A stretch of 64,000 bases of DNA, from positions 1-64,000 of the forward strand of contig NZ_JBIQWA010000007.1 in NCBI RefSeq assembly GCF_046591575.1. The letters are read 5' to 3'. Below are positions 16,781 to 26,161 of the stretch, piece after piece. A program made the translations under genes and the position numbers. Each line of letters opens with the position of its first letter. The first letter of the stretch is position 1. This DNA comes from Marivita sp046591575. GTDB lineage: Bacteria; Pseudomonadota; Alphaproteobacteria; Rhodobacterales; Rhodobacteraceae. The notes below the pieces were generated by a model. It made no database searches and was not told the DNA's origin. It saw only the letters and a list, made by a program, of their open reading frames with translations.

Positions 16781-18145
16781 ATGACGGGCGATCAGTGGGG
16801 ATCAATACAGGATGAACTTAACGAGACGCTCGGGGCCAATAGCTTTAAGAATTGGATAAAGCCCCTGACTTATGTTGGTTCCGAAGATGGGATCGCGCGG
16901 TTTCAGGTCCCGACAAATTTTCTTGGTAACTATGTTTCACAAAATTTTGGTGATGTAATCCTGTCGAAAATTTCCAAATTTGATGCATCAGTTCGGCGCA
17001 TAGCGTTTGAAACCTCGTTGACTTGCTCGTCCAAGACAGCATCCGCACCTCTGGCGGCACCGCAGGTCATCTCAACCACCGAACCAGTCAACCCCAAAGA
17101 TCCTCTTAACGGGTCGCCGTTGGACAAACGGTTTACTTTCGACAATTTCGTTGTGGGTAAACCCAACGAGCTTGCACATGCCGCTGCAAAACGCGTGTCC
17201 GAGGGGGGGCCTGTCACGTTCAATCCACTGTTTCTTTATGGGGGCGTTGGACTAGGCAAGACACACCTCATGCATGCGATTGCCTGGGAGCTACGCACGA
17301 ACCAGCCGCATTTGAATGTTCTGAACCTGTCAGCGGAACAGTTTATGTATCGCTTTGTTCAGGCCTTGCGAGATCGCAAGATGATGGACTTCAAAGAACT
17401 GTTTCGGTCAGTCGATGTGCTGATGGTTGATGACGTTCAATTCATCGCCGGAAAAGACAGCACCCAGGAAGAGTTTTTTCATACATTCAATGCCCTTGTG
17501 GATCAGCACAAACAAATCATCATCTCGGCGGATCGTGCGCCGGATGAAATCAAGGCATTGGAGAACCGCATTCGCTCGCGGTTGCAAAGCGGACTTGTCG
17601 TTGACCTGCATCCAACGGATTACGAGCTGCGCCTCGGGATTCTTCAGTCGAAATCCGAAGCGTTCAATCTCATGTATCCCGGGTTGGAAGTCGAAAATGG
17701 TATTCTCGAATTTCTTGCCGCGCGGATTGTCAGCAATGTACGCATCCTTGAGGGCGCGCTGACGCGTCTATTCGCGTTTGCATCGCTGGTTGGCAAACCC
17801 ATTACCATGGATCTTACGCAGGAGTGCCTGACGGATATTCTTCGGGTGTCAGAGCGCAAGGTTTCCATCGAGGAAATTCAGCGCAAGGTAGCCGATCATT
17901 ATCTGATCCGCCATTCCGATCTTGTTGGTCCCAAACGCATTCGCACATTTGCCCGCCCACGCCAGATTGCGATGTATCTGTGCAAACAGTTGACAACGCG
18001 ATCCCTGCCCGAGATCGGTCGCCACTTTGGCGGGCGTGACCACACCACGGTCATGCATGGGGTGCGGCGTATAGAAGAGCTTAAGAAGCAGGATGCACAA
18101 ATCGCTGAAGACGTGGAATTGTTGCGAAGATCGCTCGAAGCCTGA
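16781..18145 (+). CDS. dnaA: Chromosomal replication initiator DnaA
   Basis: DnaA is the AAA+ ATPase that unwinds the chromosome origin. The 454-residue product has an N-terminal domain beginning MTGDQWGSIQDELNE, a variable linker, the Walker A motif GGVGLGKTHLM near residues 153-163, Walker B with VLMVDDVQFIAGK, and the DNA-binding domain IV signature GRDHTTVMHGVRRIEEL at the end. In-frame starts also occur at 16763 (TTG) and 16769 (ATG). The ATG at 16781 is preferred for its GGGAA site and its match to Rhodobacteraceae DnaA beginnings. dnaN follows after 154 bases. Confidence 0.96.
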   Translation: MTGDQWGSIQDELNETLGANSFKNWIKPLTYVGSEDGIARFQVPTNFLGNYVSQNFGDVILSKISKFDASVRRIAFETSLTCSSKTASAPLAAPQVISTTEPVNPKDPLNGSPLDKRFTFDNFVVGKPNELAHAAAKRVSEGGPVTFNPLFLYGGVGLGKTHLMHAIAWELRTNQPHLNVLNLSAEQFMYRFVQALRDRKMMDFKELFRSVDVLMVDDVQFIAGKDSTQEEFFHTFNALVDQHKQIIISADRAPDEIKALENRIRSRLQSGLVVDLHPTDYELRLGILQSKSEAFNLMYPGLEVENGILEFLAARIVSNVRILEGALTRLFAFASLVGKPITMDLTQECLTDILRVSERKVSIEEIQRKVADHYLIRHSDLVGPKRIRTFARPRQIAMYLCKQLTTRSLPEIGRHFGGRDHTTVMHGVRRIEELKKQDAQIAEDVELLRRSLEA

Positions 18146-18299
18146 GACTCAGACACCACAAAACACGCGCAGGCGTACCCAACAGCGCGCCTGCTCTTGA
18201 CCCTGCGCGCAATACAGCCAAGAAATTGCAAAACAAGGGGTTGGAGAGCAACCCCAATGGGGGCTACTGTCAGCGTCCGGCTGCTCGGAGGAAGAACGC

Positions 18300-19418
18300 A
18301 TGAAATTCAGCATGGAACGAGGGACGCTGCTCAAGGCTGTCTCGCAAGCGCAATCCGTGGTGGAGCGGCGCAATACCATTCCAATTCTTGCGAATGTTCT
18401 GATCGAAGCGGATGGCGAAACGGTACAGTTTCGCGCGACAGACCTTGATATCGAAGTTGTTGATCGGGCCGTGGCGCAAGTGGAACGAGCAGGGGCCACA
18501 ACGGTTTCTGCGGTCACGTTACATGAAATTGTCCGCAAGCTGCCGGATGGCGCGCTTGTGTCACTGACCGAGGACAGTGCAACGGGACGGCTCACTGTCG
18601 AAGCGGGCCGCTCGAACTTTTCTTTGGCGACGCTGCCAAAAGAAGACTTCCCTGTCATGGCGTCGTCTGAATACAGCGCGAATTTCTCGGCCCCGGCACC
18701 GACATTGCGCCGTTTGTTCGACAAATCGAAATTTGCCATCTCGACCGAAGAGACGCGGTATTATCTGAATGGCGTCTATATGCACGTCGCGGATGGAGAG
18801 GATGGAAAGGCGCTGCGCTGTGTCGCGACCGACGGCCACCGACTTGCCCGTATTGATGCGGATCTTCCTGGTGGTGCGGCCGACATGCCCGGTGTCATTG
18901 TTCCTCGAAAGACCGTTGGTGAGCTTCGTAAGCTTCTGGATGACGACGAGATGGAAATTGCCGTTTCCGTTTCCGAGACTAAAGTGCGCTTCGCTACGCC
19001 AAACATAACTCTGACATCCAAGGTGATTGACGGAACATTCCCCGATTACACGCGGGTGATCCCGCAAGGAAATACACGTCGCCTTGAGGTGGATGCCGCC
19101 GAATTTGCCAAAGCCGTGGATCGCGTCGCGACGGTCTCCTCGGAACGATCCCGCGCTGTAAAGCTGCAGCTTGACGAAGACCGTCTGATCCTGTCCGTCA
19201 ACGCGCCGGACAGCGGTGCCGCCGAAGAAGAGTTGGCTGTGGCTTATGGTGACGACAAGCTTGAAATCGGCTTCAACGCGAAATATCTGCTTGAGATTGC
19301 AAGTCAGGTCGACCGCGAAAATGCGGTCTTTATGTTCAACTCTGCCGGCGACCCGACATTGATGCGCGAAGGCAATGACACAAGCGCAGTTTATGTCGTG
19401 ATGCCGATGCGGGTGTGA
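18300..19418 (+). CDS. dnaN: DNA polymerase III beta subunit (sliding clamp)
   Basis: The beta clamp encircles DNA as a dimer and tethers the replicative polymerase. The 372-residue product starts MKFSMERGTLLKAVSQAQSV and has the three-domain clamp pattern, with RRNTIPILANVLIEADG in domain 1, GVYMHVADGEDGKALRCVATDGHRLA in domain 2 (shown here in part), and the C-terminal ending VYVVMPMRV that matches the clamp's conserved M-P-M-R tail. The ATG follows a strong GGAGGAAG site. The gene is between dnaA (154 bases) and recF (29 bases). Confidence 0.97.
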   Translation: MKFSMERGTLLKAVSQAQSVVERRNTIPILANVLIEADGETVQFRATDLDIEVVDRAVAQVERAGATTVSAVTLHEIVRKLPDGALVSLTEDSATGRLTVEAGRSNFSLATLPKEDFPVMASSEYSANFSAPAPTLRRLFDKSKFAISTEETRYYLNGVYMHVADGEDGKALRCVATDGHRLARIDADLPGGAADMPGVIVPRKTVGELRKLLDDDEMEIAVSVSETKVRFATPNITLTSKVIDGTFPDYTRVIPQGNTRRLEVDAAEFAKAVDRVATVSSERSRAVKLQLDEDRLILSVNAPDSGAAEEELAVAYGDDKLEIGFNAKYLLEIASQVDRENAVFMFNSAGDPTLMREGNDTSAVYVVMPMRV

Positions 19419-19447
19419 CCCGCTTGCGCCTTTGAACGGGGGCGCTG

Positions 19448-20557
19448 TTGCCACTTCATATCAACCGTCTGACGCTGTCGCATTTCAGGTCACATTTACA
19501 AGTGTCGCTGCAACCTGATGCACGCCCTGTTGTGCTTTTTGGTCCGAATGGCGCGGGCAAGACCAACCTGATTGAAGCCGTTTCGCTTTTTTCCCCGGGT
19601 CGCGGCATGCGCCGTGCCTCCGCGCAGGACATGACCCGCCGCCCCGAAGCTTTGGGATGGAAGATCAGTGGTTTGGTCGACACGCCCGAAGGTGTGCAAG
19701 ACATCGCTTTTGTCTCTGAACAGGGGGCACCGCGTCAGGTCAGGATCAACGACAAACCAGCGCCGCAAACAAGGCTTGGTGAGCTTGTACGCCTTCTGTG
19801 GCTGTTGCCGTCTATGGATCGTCTCTGGATCGAAGGGGCCGAGGGCAGGCGACGATTCCTGGATCGTATGACGCTAAGCTTTTATCCCGATCACGGCGAA
19901 GCGTCGCTTTCTTACGAAAAGGCGATGCGCGAACGCAACCGCCTTCTCAAGGATCAAATCCGAGATCCAATGTGGTACAAGGCGATTGAGGCGCAGATGG
20001 CGGCCTCCGGCACGGTGATCCACCATAATCGCCAACGCGCGCTAGACCGTATTACATCGGCCCAAGCCGAAGCCAGCACAGCCTTTCCCACCGCGCAGCT
20101 TGATCTGACCCAAACCGAGGGGGAAATGCCTCAGACTGAGGATGATTTGCGCTTTGCCTTGCAGGAAAGTCGGTTCAGAGATCTCGCTGCGGGCCGCACC
20201 TTGATCGGTCCGCACCGCGCAGATCTGTATGGCGTGTTCGCCGCGAAAGGTGTGCCGGCAGCAGACAGCTCTACCGGTGAGCAAAAAGCGCTGCTGATTT
20301 CCTTGGTCCTGTCAAATGCGCGCGCTTTGGTCAAAGACTTTGGCGCACCGCCCATTGTGCTTTTGGATGAGGTTGCCGCCCATCTTGATGCACAAAGACG
20401 CGCCGCCTTGTACGATGAGATTTGCGCGCTGGGCGCGCAGGCCTGGATGACCGGAACAGGTGCCGAGCTTTTCACGGAACTTGGCGACCGCGCCCAGTAT
20501 TTTGAAGTGACCGAGACAGATGGCAAAACCTCTGTTTCGCAAGCAAACCCAAGCTGA
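19448..20557 (+). CDS. recF: DNA replication/repair ATPase RecF (TTG start)
   Basis: RecF is an SMC-like ATPase that loads RecA on gapped DNA with RecO and RecR. The 369-residue product has Walker A GPNGAGKTNLIEAV near residues 32-45, the ABC-type signature STGEQKALLISL, and Walker B PIVLLDEVAAHLD. It opens PLHINRLTLSHFRSH, matching the family start (the conserved L-x-L-x-x-F-R). The start codon is TTG at 19448 behind a G-rich site, as no ATG fits. It follows dnaN by 29 bases in the conserved dnaA-dnaN-recF-gyrB order. Confidence 0.95.
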   Translation: MPLHINRLTLSHFRSHLQVSLQPDARPVVLFGPNGAGKTNLIEAVSLFSPGRGMRRASAQDMTRRPEALGWKISGLVDTPEGVQDIAFVSEQGAPRQVRINDKPAPQTRLGELVRLLWLLPSMDRLWIEGAEGRRRFLDRMTLSFYPDHGEASLSYEKAMRERNRLLKDQIRDPMWYKAIEAQMAASGTVIHHNRQRALDRITSAQAEASTAFPTAQLDLTQTEGEMPQTEDDLRFALQESRFRDLAAGRTLIGPHRADLYGVFAAKGVPAADSSTGEQKALLISLVLSNARALVKDFGAPPIVLLDEVAAHLDAQRRAALYDEICALGAQAWMTGTGAELFTELGDRAQYFEVTETDGKTSVSQANPS

Positions 20558-20664
20558 TCCTGCGTGTGCACCGACAAAGCATTGACCGCTAAATCTTGTG
20601 TCAGTTGCGTGACAACGCCAGGCGCTTCGCGTATAAAATCAGCTAAATAACAAAGGGTAACACC

Positions 20665-23082
20665 ATGTCAGACCCCGCACAGGTCCCTGAAGAATACGGC
20701 GCGGATTCAATCAAGGTTCTCAAGGGCTTGGAGGCCGTCCGCAAACGTCCAGGCATGTATATCGGTGACACCGACGATGGCTCTGGCCTGCACCACATGG
20801 TGTATGAGGTCGTGGACAACGGCATTGATGAGGCATTGGCCGGTCACGCCGACTTTGTGCGCGTCAAAATCCATGCCGATAGCAGCGTGTCCGTGCGCGA
20901 CAATGGGCGCGGAATTCCTGTCGATATCCATGAAGAAGAAGGTGTCTCAGCCGCCGAAGTTATCATGACCCAGCTACATGCCGGCGGTAAATTCGATCAG
21001 AACTCTTACAAGGTGTCTGGCGGTTTGCACGGGGTGGGTGTGTCGGTCGTGAACGCGCTGTCGAATTGGCTCGAACTGCGGGTTTGGCGCAATGGGAAAG
21101 AGCACATTGCCCGGTTCGAACATGGCGATACTGTGAAGCATCTGGAGGTCGTCGGTGATGCCAATGGCGAAAAAGGCACCGAAGTCCGTTTCCTTGCCTC
21201 CACGAGCACATTTTCCAACCTCGACTATGATTTCCACACGCTGGAAAAGCGCCTGCGCGAATTGGCCTTTCTGAATTCCGGTGTGCGGATCATACTGGAG
21301 GACGAGCGTCCGGCAGAACCGATCAAATCTGAGTTGTTTTATGAAGGCGGTGTTCGGGAATTTGTAAAATACCTTGATCGCTCGAAATCGCCCGTGATGC
21401 CGGAACCTGTGTTTATGACAGGTGAAAAAGACGGCATCGGCGTGGAAGTGGCGATGTGGTGGAACGACAGCTATCACGAAACCGTCCTGCCGTTTACAAA
21501 CAACATCCCGCAACGCGACGGCGGCACCCATATGGCGGGATTTCGAGGTGCTCTGACGCGGACGATCAACAATTACGCGCAATCGTCGGGCATCGCGAAG
21601 AAAGAGAAGGTCAGCTTTACCGGCGACGACGCGCGCGAAGGCCTGACTTGTGTTCTGTCCGTCAAAGTCCCGGACCCAAAGTTTTCCAGCCAAACCAAAG
21701 ATAAACTGGTTTCGTCCGAGGTGCGCCCGGCGGTTGAAAGCCTTGTGAACGAGAAATTGTCCGAGTGGTTCGAAGAAAACCCGAACGAGGCCAAAATTAT
21801 TGTTGGCAAAATCATCGAAGCCGCGCTTGCGCGTGAAGCAGCGCGAAAAGCGCGTGAACTGACCCGGCGCAAGACGGCGATGGATGTGAATTTTTTGGCT
21901 GGAAAGCTCAAGGATTGTTCCGAAAAAGACCCAGCCAAGACCGAGCTTTTCATCGTCGAGGGAGACAGCGCTGGCGGTTCTGCGCAAACCGGGCGGGACC
22001 GGGGCACGCAGGCAATCCTCCCGCTTAAGGGTAAAATCCTGAATGTCGAACGGGCGCGCTTTGACCGGATGCTGGGATCACAGGAAATCGGCAACCTTGT
22101 TATGGCGCTTGGCACCGGGATCGGGCGTGATGAATTCGACATCGATAAGCTGCGTTATCACAAGATCATCCTGATGACCGACGCCGACGTCGATGGCGCG
22201 CATATCAGGACGCTTTTGCTCACGTTCTTTTATCGTCAGATGCCTGAATTGATCGAAGGTGGTTACCTCTATATTGCACAGCCGCCTCTGTATAAGGTCG
22301 CGCGCGGCAAATCCGAGGTTTACCTGAAAGATCAGGCAGCACTGGATGATTACTTGATCCAACAAGGCGTTGACGGCGCGCATCTTATTCAAGGCAACGG
22401 CGAGGTGATCCTTGGTCCGGACCTGATCCGCGTTGTTGATGAAGCACGCCAGCTCAAGCGCGTTCTTGACGCCTTTCCAACGCATTACCCGCGCCACATT
22501 CTCGAACAGGCCGCCATAGCCGGGGCATTTGTGGCGGGTGCTGTGGATGCCGATCTACAAGGTGTTGCCGATAAAGTGGCCAGCCGTCTTGATCTGATCG
22601 CGCTTGAATACGAACGTGGGTGGCAAGGCCGCATCACGCAGGACCGTGGCATGCGGCTTGCCCGTATCCTGCGCGGTGTTGAAGAGGTGCGCACCCTTGA
22701 CGGTCCCATGCTGCGCTCGGGTGAGGCGCGCAAAACCGGTAGTTTCACGGAAAGCTTGCAAGCGGTTTACGATCAACCTGCAACGCTTGAGCGCAAAGAC
22801 CGGCGTCAGCTTATCCACGGTCCGCTCGATCTGTTGGGTGCTATCTTGGAAGAGGGCGAAAAGGGATTGTCGCTTCAGCGCTACAAGGGGCTTGGTGAAA
22901 TGAACCCCGATCAGCTTTGGGAAACCACGCTGGACCCGGATGCACGGACGCTCTTGCAGGTCAAAGTCGATGACATGACCGAAGCGGATGATCTGTTTAC
23001 CAAGCTGATGGGGGATGTGGTCGAACCACGCCGCGAGTTTATTCAACAGAACGCGCTTAGCGTGGAGAACCTTGATTTCTGA
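20665..23082 (+). CDS. gyrB: DNA gyrase subunit B
   Basis: GyrB is the ATPase subunit of the type II topoisomerase that introduces negative supercoils. The 805-residue product has the GHKL ATP-binding start EEYGADSIKVLKGLEAVRKR, the VVDNGIDEALAG and GGLHGVGVSVVNALS motifs, the Toprim glutamate in EGDSAGGSAQTGRDR near residue 431, and DADVDGAHIRTLLLTFFYR. It ends with QRYKGLGEMNPDQLWETTLD and a short tail. The length is normal for alphaproteobacteria. It has its own 107-base upstream region after recF. Confidence 0.98.
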   Translation: MSDPAQVPEEYGADSIKVLKGLEAVRKRPGMYIGDTDDGSGLHHMVYEVVDNGIDEALAGHADFVRVKIHADSSVSVRDNGRGIPVDIHEEEGVSAAEVIMTQLHAGGKFDQNSYKVSGGLHGVGVSVVNALSNWLELRVWRNGKEHIARFEHGDTVKHLEVVGDANGEKGTEVRFLASTSTFSNLDYDFHTLEKRLRELAFLNSGVRIILEDERPAEPIKSELFYEGGVREFVKYLDRSKSPVMPEPVFMTGEKDGIGVEVAMWWNDSYHETVLPFTNNIPQRDGGTHMAGFRGALTRTINNYAQSSGIAKKEKVSFTGDDAREGLTCVLSVKVPDPKFSSQTKDKLVSSEVRPAVESLVNEKLSEWFEENPNEAKIIVGKIIEAALAREAARKARELTRRKTAMDVNFLAGKLKDCSEKDPAKTELFIVEGDSAGGSAQTGRDRGTQAILPLKGKILNVERARFDRMLGSQEIGNLVMALGTGIGRDEFDIDKLRYHKIILMTDADVDGAHIRTLLLTFFYRQMPELIEGGYLYIAQPPLYKVARGKSEVYLKDQAALDDYLIQQGVDGAHLIQGNGEVILGPDLIRVVDEARQLKRVLDAFPTHYPRHILEQAAIAGAFVAGAVDADLQGVADKVASRLDLIALEYERGWQGRITQDRGMRLARILRGVEEVRTLDGPMLRSGEARKTGSFTESLQAVYDQPATLERKDRRQLIHGPLDLLGAILEEGEKGLSLQRYKGLGEMNPDQLWETTLDPDARTLLQVKVDDMTEADDLFTKLMGDVVEPRREFIQQNALSVENLDF

Positions 23083-23190
23083 GGCTTGATGGCTTGGTGA
23101 GGATATTTCGAAACGAAGAAACGTGTGAGCCTCTGGCCGTTCTAACAGTCTAAGCCTACCATGCCGGTGAATATCGCTTGGGAGGGCGTT

Positions 23191-24420
23191 ATGGATCTGG
23201 GACTTTCAGACCGCGTGCAGGCGCTGGTTGATCAAGTGCGCGACATGGTCGAAACCGACATCGCGCCGCTTGATGCGGAATATCATGCCGAGGTGGGAAA
23301 ACACCCCTCAGGTGATCGATTTCAGTTGACCGATCGGCAATATGAGATCCTTGATAACCTGAAAAGCACGGCCAAAGCACGTGGTTTGTGGAATTTCTGG
23401 TTAACGGGCAGTGACAAGGGGCATGGCCTGACCACGGTCGAATATGCCTATTTGGCCGAAGAAATGGGTAAGGTTCACCTGGCGGCCGAGGTGTTCAATT
23501 GTAACGCGCCCGACACCGGAAACATGGAGGTGCTTGAGCGTTATGGTGCGGAATGGATGAAAAAGCGGTGGCTGATGCCGCTCTTGGAGGGCGATATTCG
23601 ATCTGCCTACGTGATGACCGAACCCGATATTGCCTCGTCGGACGCCGCGCAATTGGCGTTTGAAGCGCGGAAAGACGGTGATGAGTGGGTTCTCAATGGT
23701 GAAAAATACTGGATCTCGGGGGCGGGCGATCCCAGATGCGTACTGTATATCCTGATGGCCTGTACCGATCCTGCCGCTGCGAAACACAATCGTCACACGA
23801 TGTTTGTCATGGATGCTGACACAGCCGGAATCGAGGTGCTGCGCCCGATGCATGTGTTTGGACAGGACGACGCTCCGCATGGTCACATGCATCTGCGCTT
23901 TACCAATGTCCGCATCCCCGCAAAGAATGTGGTTCTCGGCGAGGGCCGCGGGTTTGAAGTGGCTCAGGGTCGGCTTGGTCCGGGGCGAATTCATCATTGT
24001 ATGCGGTCCATCGGTTTGGCCGAAAAGGCTCTGCACCTTATGTGCCAACGTGGTTTGACCCGCGAGGCGTTTGGCAAGCCGATCATTGAATTGGGGGCCA
24101 ATTACGACATCATCGCCAACGCCCGGATGGAAATCGAACAGGCGCGTCTTTTGTGCCTTAAGGCGGCGTGGATGATGGACACCCAAGGCACACGTGCCGC
24201 GCAACCGTGGATCAGCCAGATCAAGGTTGTGGCTCCCCTTATGTCGCTTAAGGTGGTGGATGAAGCGATGCAGCTTTTCGGTGGTACGGGGATCAGCCAG
24301 GATACACCCCTTTGGCGCATGTGGACCCACCTGCGAACCTTGCGCTTTGCCGACGGTCCAGATGCCGTCCATCGCCGTCAAGTCGCGCGGGCGGAATTGC
24401 GGAAATACACCAACGTATGA
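23191..24420 (+). CDS. Acyl-CoA dehydrogenase, ACAD10/11 (LvaC-like) type
   Basis: The 409-residue product is a flavin-dependent acyl-CoA dehydrogenase: VMTEPDIASSDAAQL and EKYWISGAGDPRC in the middle beta domain, then the helical C-terminal domain with LTREAFGKPI and MQLFGGTGISQDTPLWRMW. The ATG at 23191 has a very good GGGAGGG site and is preferred to an upstream in-frame ATG at 23161. It overlaps the following kinase-fold gene by four bases (ATGA). In eukaryotes the same two modules are fused in ACAD10/11, and in Pseudomonas putida the separate pair LvaA/LvaC acts on 4-hydroxyacyl-CoAs through a phosphorylated intermediate. The function here is inferred from that pairing. Confidence 0.85.
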   Translation: MDLGLSDRVQALVDQVRDMVETDIAPLDAEYHAEVGKHPSGDRFQLTDRQYEILDNLKSTAKARGLWNFWLTGSDKGHGLTTVEYAYLAEEMGKVHLAAEVFNCNAPDTGNMEVLERYGAEWMKKRWLMPLLEGDIRSAYVMTEPDIASSDAAQLAFEARKDGDEWVLNGEKYWISGAGDPRCVLYILMACTDPAAAKHNRHTMFVMDADTAGIEVLRPMHVFGQDDAPHGHMHLRFTNVRIPAKNVVLGEGRGFEVAQGRLGPGRIHHCMRSIGLAEKALHLMCQRGLTREAFGKPIIELGANYDIIANARMEIEQARLLCLKAAWMMDTQGTRAAQPWISQIKVVAPLMSLKVVDEAMQLFGGTGISQDTPLWRMWTHLRTLRFADGPDAVHRRQVARAELRKYTNV

Positions 24421-25442
24421 CAGACGGGCTTATTGACACAACCGCGATTGCGACCTGGATGCAGGCACATGTTCAGGGGTTCAACGGCCAGATTACGGCG
24501 CAAAAGTTTACAGGTGGTCAATCAAACCCGACATATAAACTGAGTTCAAAGTCCGGTGAATACGTTTTGCGTCGCAAGCCACCGGGCCAGCTTTTGAAAT
24601 CAGCCCATGCTGTCGATCGTGAATTTCATGTCCAGCGGGCCTTGGCGGGAACGGATGTTCCGATCGCCAAGATGCGTGCATTCTGCGACGACGACTCGGT
24701 AATTGGGTCCGTGTTCTACATCATGGATTATGTTGAAGGCCGCACCTTTGTGGACCCGCGATTGCAGATCCTCAATTTTGACGAACGGCGTTTGATTTTT
24801 GATGATATGAACCGCGTGCTTGCGGCAATTCATTCTGTTGATCTGTCGGCAACAGGACTGACTGGTTTTGGTCCGCATGGCAACTACTATCAGCGCCAGA
24901 TTGATCGCTGGGTCAAACAGTATCGTGCCTCTGAAACCGAGGTGATCCCGGACATGGATGCGTTGATTGACTGGCTGACGCAAAATGTGGTCAAGGACGA
25001 TGGCCGCATCGCATTGGTGCACGGAGATTACAGGATCGACAATCTTCTATTCGCGTTGGACGCCCCCAAATGTGTGGCGGTCCTTGATTGGGAACTTTCG
25101 ACCCTCGGCCATCCTTTTGCGGATCTTGCCTCTGTGATCATGCAATGGTCACTGCCCCCCGGTGTCACCGGGCGCGGGCTTGCGGGTGTGGATCGTGCTG
25201 AGCTTGGCATTCCAGAAGATCAAGCCTTCATTGACGCCTATTGTGCCCGAATGGATCTACCCGGCATTGATCGTTTTGGTTTTTATCTCGGGTTTAGCTT
25301 TTTCCGAATGGCGGCGATCTTGCAGGGGGTGAAACGCCGTGCACTGGATGGCAATGCCTCTAACCCCGAACGTGCGTTAGAATTGGGTGCCTATGTACCA
25401 GCGTTCGCAGCGGGTGGGCTTCGGGCAATCGCGTCGCTTTAA
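24417..25442 (+). CDS. Aminoglycoside-phosphotransferase-fold kinase (ACAD11/LvaA-like)
   Basis: The 341-residue product has the APH kinase fold: a nucleotide loop region FTGGQSNPTYKL followed by YVLRRKPPGQLLKSAHAVDR, the catalytic loop LVHGDYRIDNLLF, and the metal-binding VLDWELSTLGHPFADLA. The start is the ATG overlapping the dehydrogenase stop, so the two are translationally coupled. By family knowledge (LvaA and the kinase domain of ACAD10/11) it probably phosphorylates a hydroxyacyl-CoA, not an antibiotic. The downstream gene mnhG is convergent, so this closes the operon. Confidence 0.85.
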   Translation: MTDGLIDTTAIATWMQAHVQGFNGQITAQKFTGGQSNPTYKLSSKSGEYVLRRKPPGQLLKSAHAVDREFHVQRALAGTDVPIAKMRAFCDDDSVIGSVFYIMDYVEGRTFVDPRLQILNFDERRLIFDDMNRVLAAIHSVDLSATGLTGFGPHGNYYQRQIDRWVKQYRASETEVIPDMDALIDWLTQNVVKDDGRIALVHGDYRIDNLLFALDAPKCVAVLDWELSTLGHPFADLASVIMQWSLPPGVTGRGLAGVDRAELGIPEDQAFIDAYCARMDLPGIDRFGFYLGFSFFRMAAILQGVKRRALDGNASNPERALELGAYVPAFAAGGLRAIASL

Positions 25443-25498
25443 GGGGCTTCTGTTGGGCCGCTTCACCAAAGGCCAGCAGGGTTGATCCCGCTATAGTT

Positions 25499-25882
25499 TC
25501 ACAGATCTCTCGCTGCGGGGGTTCCTTCGGGCGGGTCGTCATAGACGGACCAGCCAAATTCTCCCTGGCTCTCGGGCAGGTCTTTTTCCTTCATGTTGCG
25601 CGCAATATAGGCTTTCGCGATGAAGTTGGCAGTGATCGGTGCCGTCAAGAACAAGAACAACGAGATCAACAATTCATGCACCGAGACATAGCCTGTTTTG
25701 GCAAAGAAATAGATCATCGACGCAATCAGAACGCCGCCGACGCCAAGCGTGGTTGCTTTTGTCGGTGCGTGCAGGCGTTGCAGACTGTCTTTCAACTTGA
25801 TCAATCCATAAGAGCCGACAAATCCAAAGATTCCGCTGATGACGAGAAAAATTGAGATAAGCAGTTCGGCGAAAAAGCCCAT
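25499..25882 (-). CDS. mnhG: Monovalent cation/H+ antiporter subunit G
   Basis: MnhG (MrpG/PhaG) is the last small membrane subunit of the multi-subunit Na+(K+)/H+ antiporter. The 127-residue product has three hydrophobic helices, and the family core GSYGLIKLKDSLQRLHAPTK followed by ATTLGVGGVLI. The charged C-terminal tail (from about residue 93) is longer than in many MnhG proteins. It is the 3' gene of a six-gene minus-strand operon, 9 bases after mnhF. Confidence 0.9.
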   Translation of the reverse strand: MGFFAELLISIFLVISGIFGFVGSYGLIKLKDSLQRLHAPTKATTLGVGGVLIASMIYFFAKTGYVSVHELLISLFLFLTAPITANFIAKAYIARNMKEKDLPESQGEFGWSVYDDPPEGTPAARDL

Positions 25883-25891
25883 AATGTCACC

Positions 25892-26161
25892 TCACTCAAT
25901 AATGTCGCCGCGCAACAGAAAGCGGCAATACGCAACGGTTGAAACAAAGCCGACCATTGCCACCAGCATGGCGGCTTCAAAGTAAATCGCGGTACCGCGC
26001 CATATTCCGTAGAGCACCAAAAGAGCGATCACATTGATAACCATGGTGTCCAACGCAAGAATACGGTCTGCCGCGCTTGGTCCGACTGCGATCCGCCAGA
26101 GATCCAGTAAAAGTGCAATGCCGTAACAAGCGGCTGCAAAGAGCAAGGCATATTCAATCAT
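25892..26161 (-). CDS. mnhF: Monovalent cation/H+ antiporter subunit F
   Basis: MnhF (MrpF/PhaF) is a small membrane subunit of the Mrp antiporter. The 89-residue product has three hydrophobic segments and the family motif WRIAVGPSAADRILALDTMV near residues 26-45. The start overlaps the mnhE stop by four bases, a sign of coupled translation. Length and position are as in other Mrp operons. Confidence 0.92.
   Translation of the reverse strand: MIEYALLFAAACYGIALLLDLWRIAVGPSAADRILALDTMVINVIALLVLYGIWRGTAIYFEAAMLVAMVGFVSTVAYCRFLLRGDIIE

Noticed and set aside
18561..19454. Long minus-strand open frame opposite dnaN
   Set aside because: It is the antisense shadow of a perfectly conserved gene and its product is rich in His, Arg and Cys with no family pattern.
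24417..25442. Antibiotic (aminoglycoside) resistance gene
   Set aside because: The kinase fold is shared, but coupling to an ACAD10/11-type dehydrogenase points to acyl-CoA metabolism.
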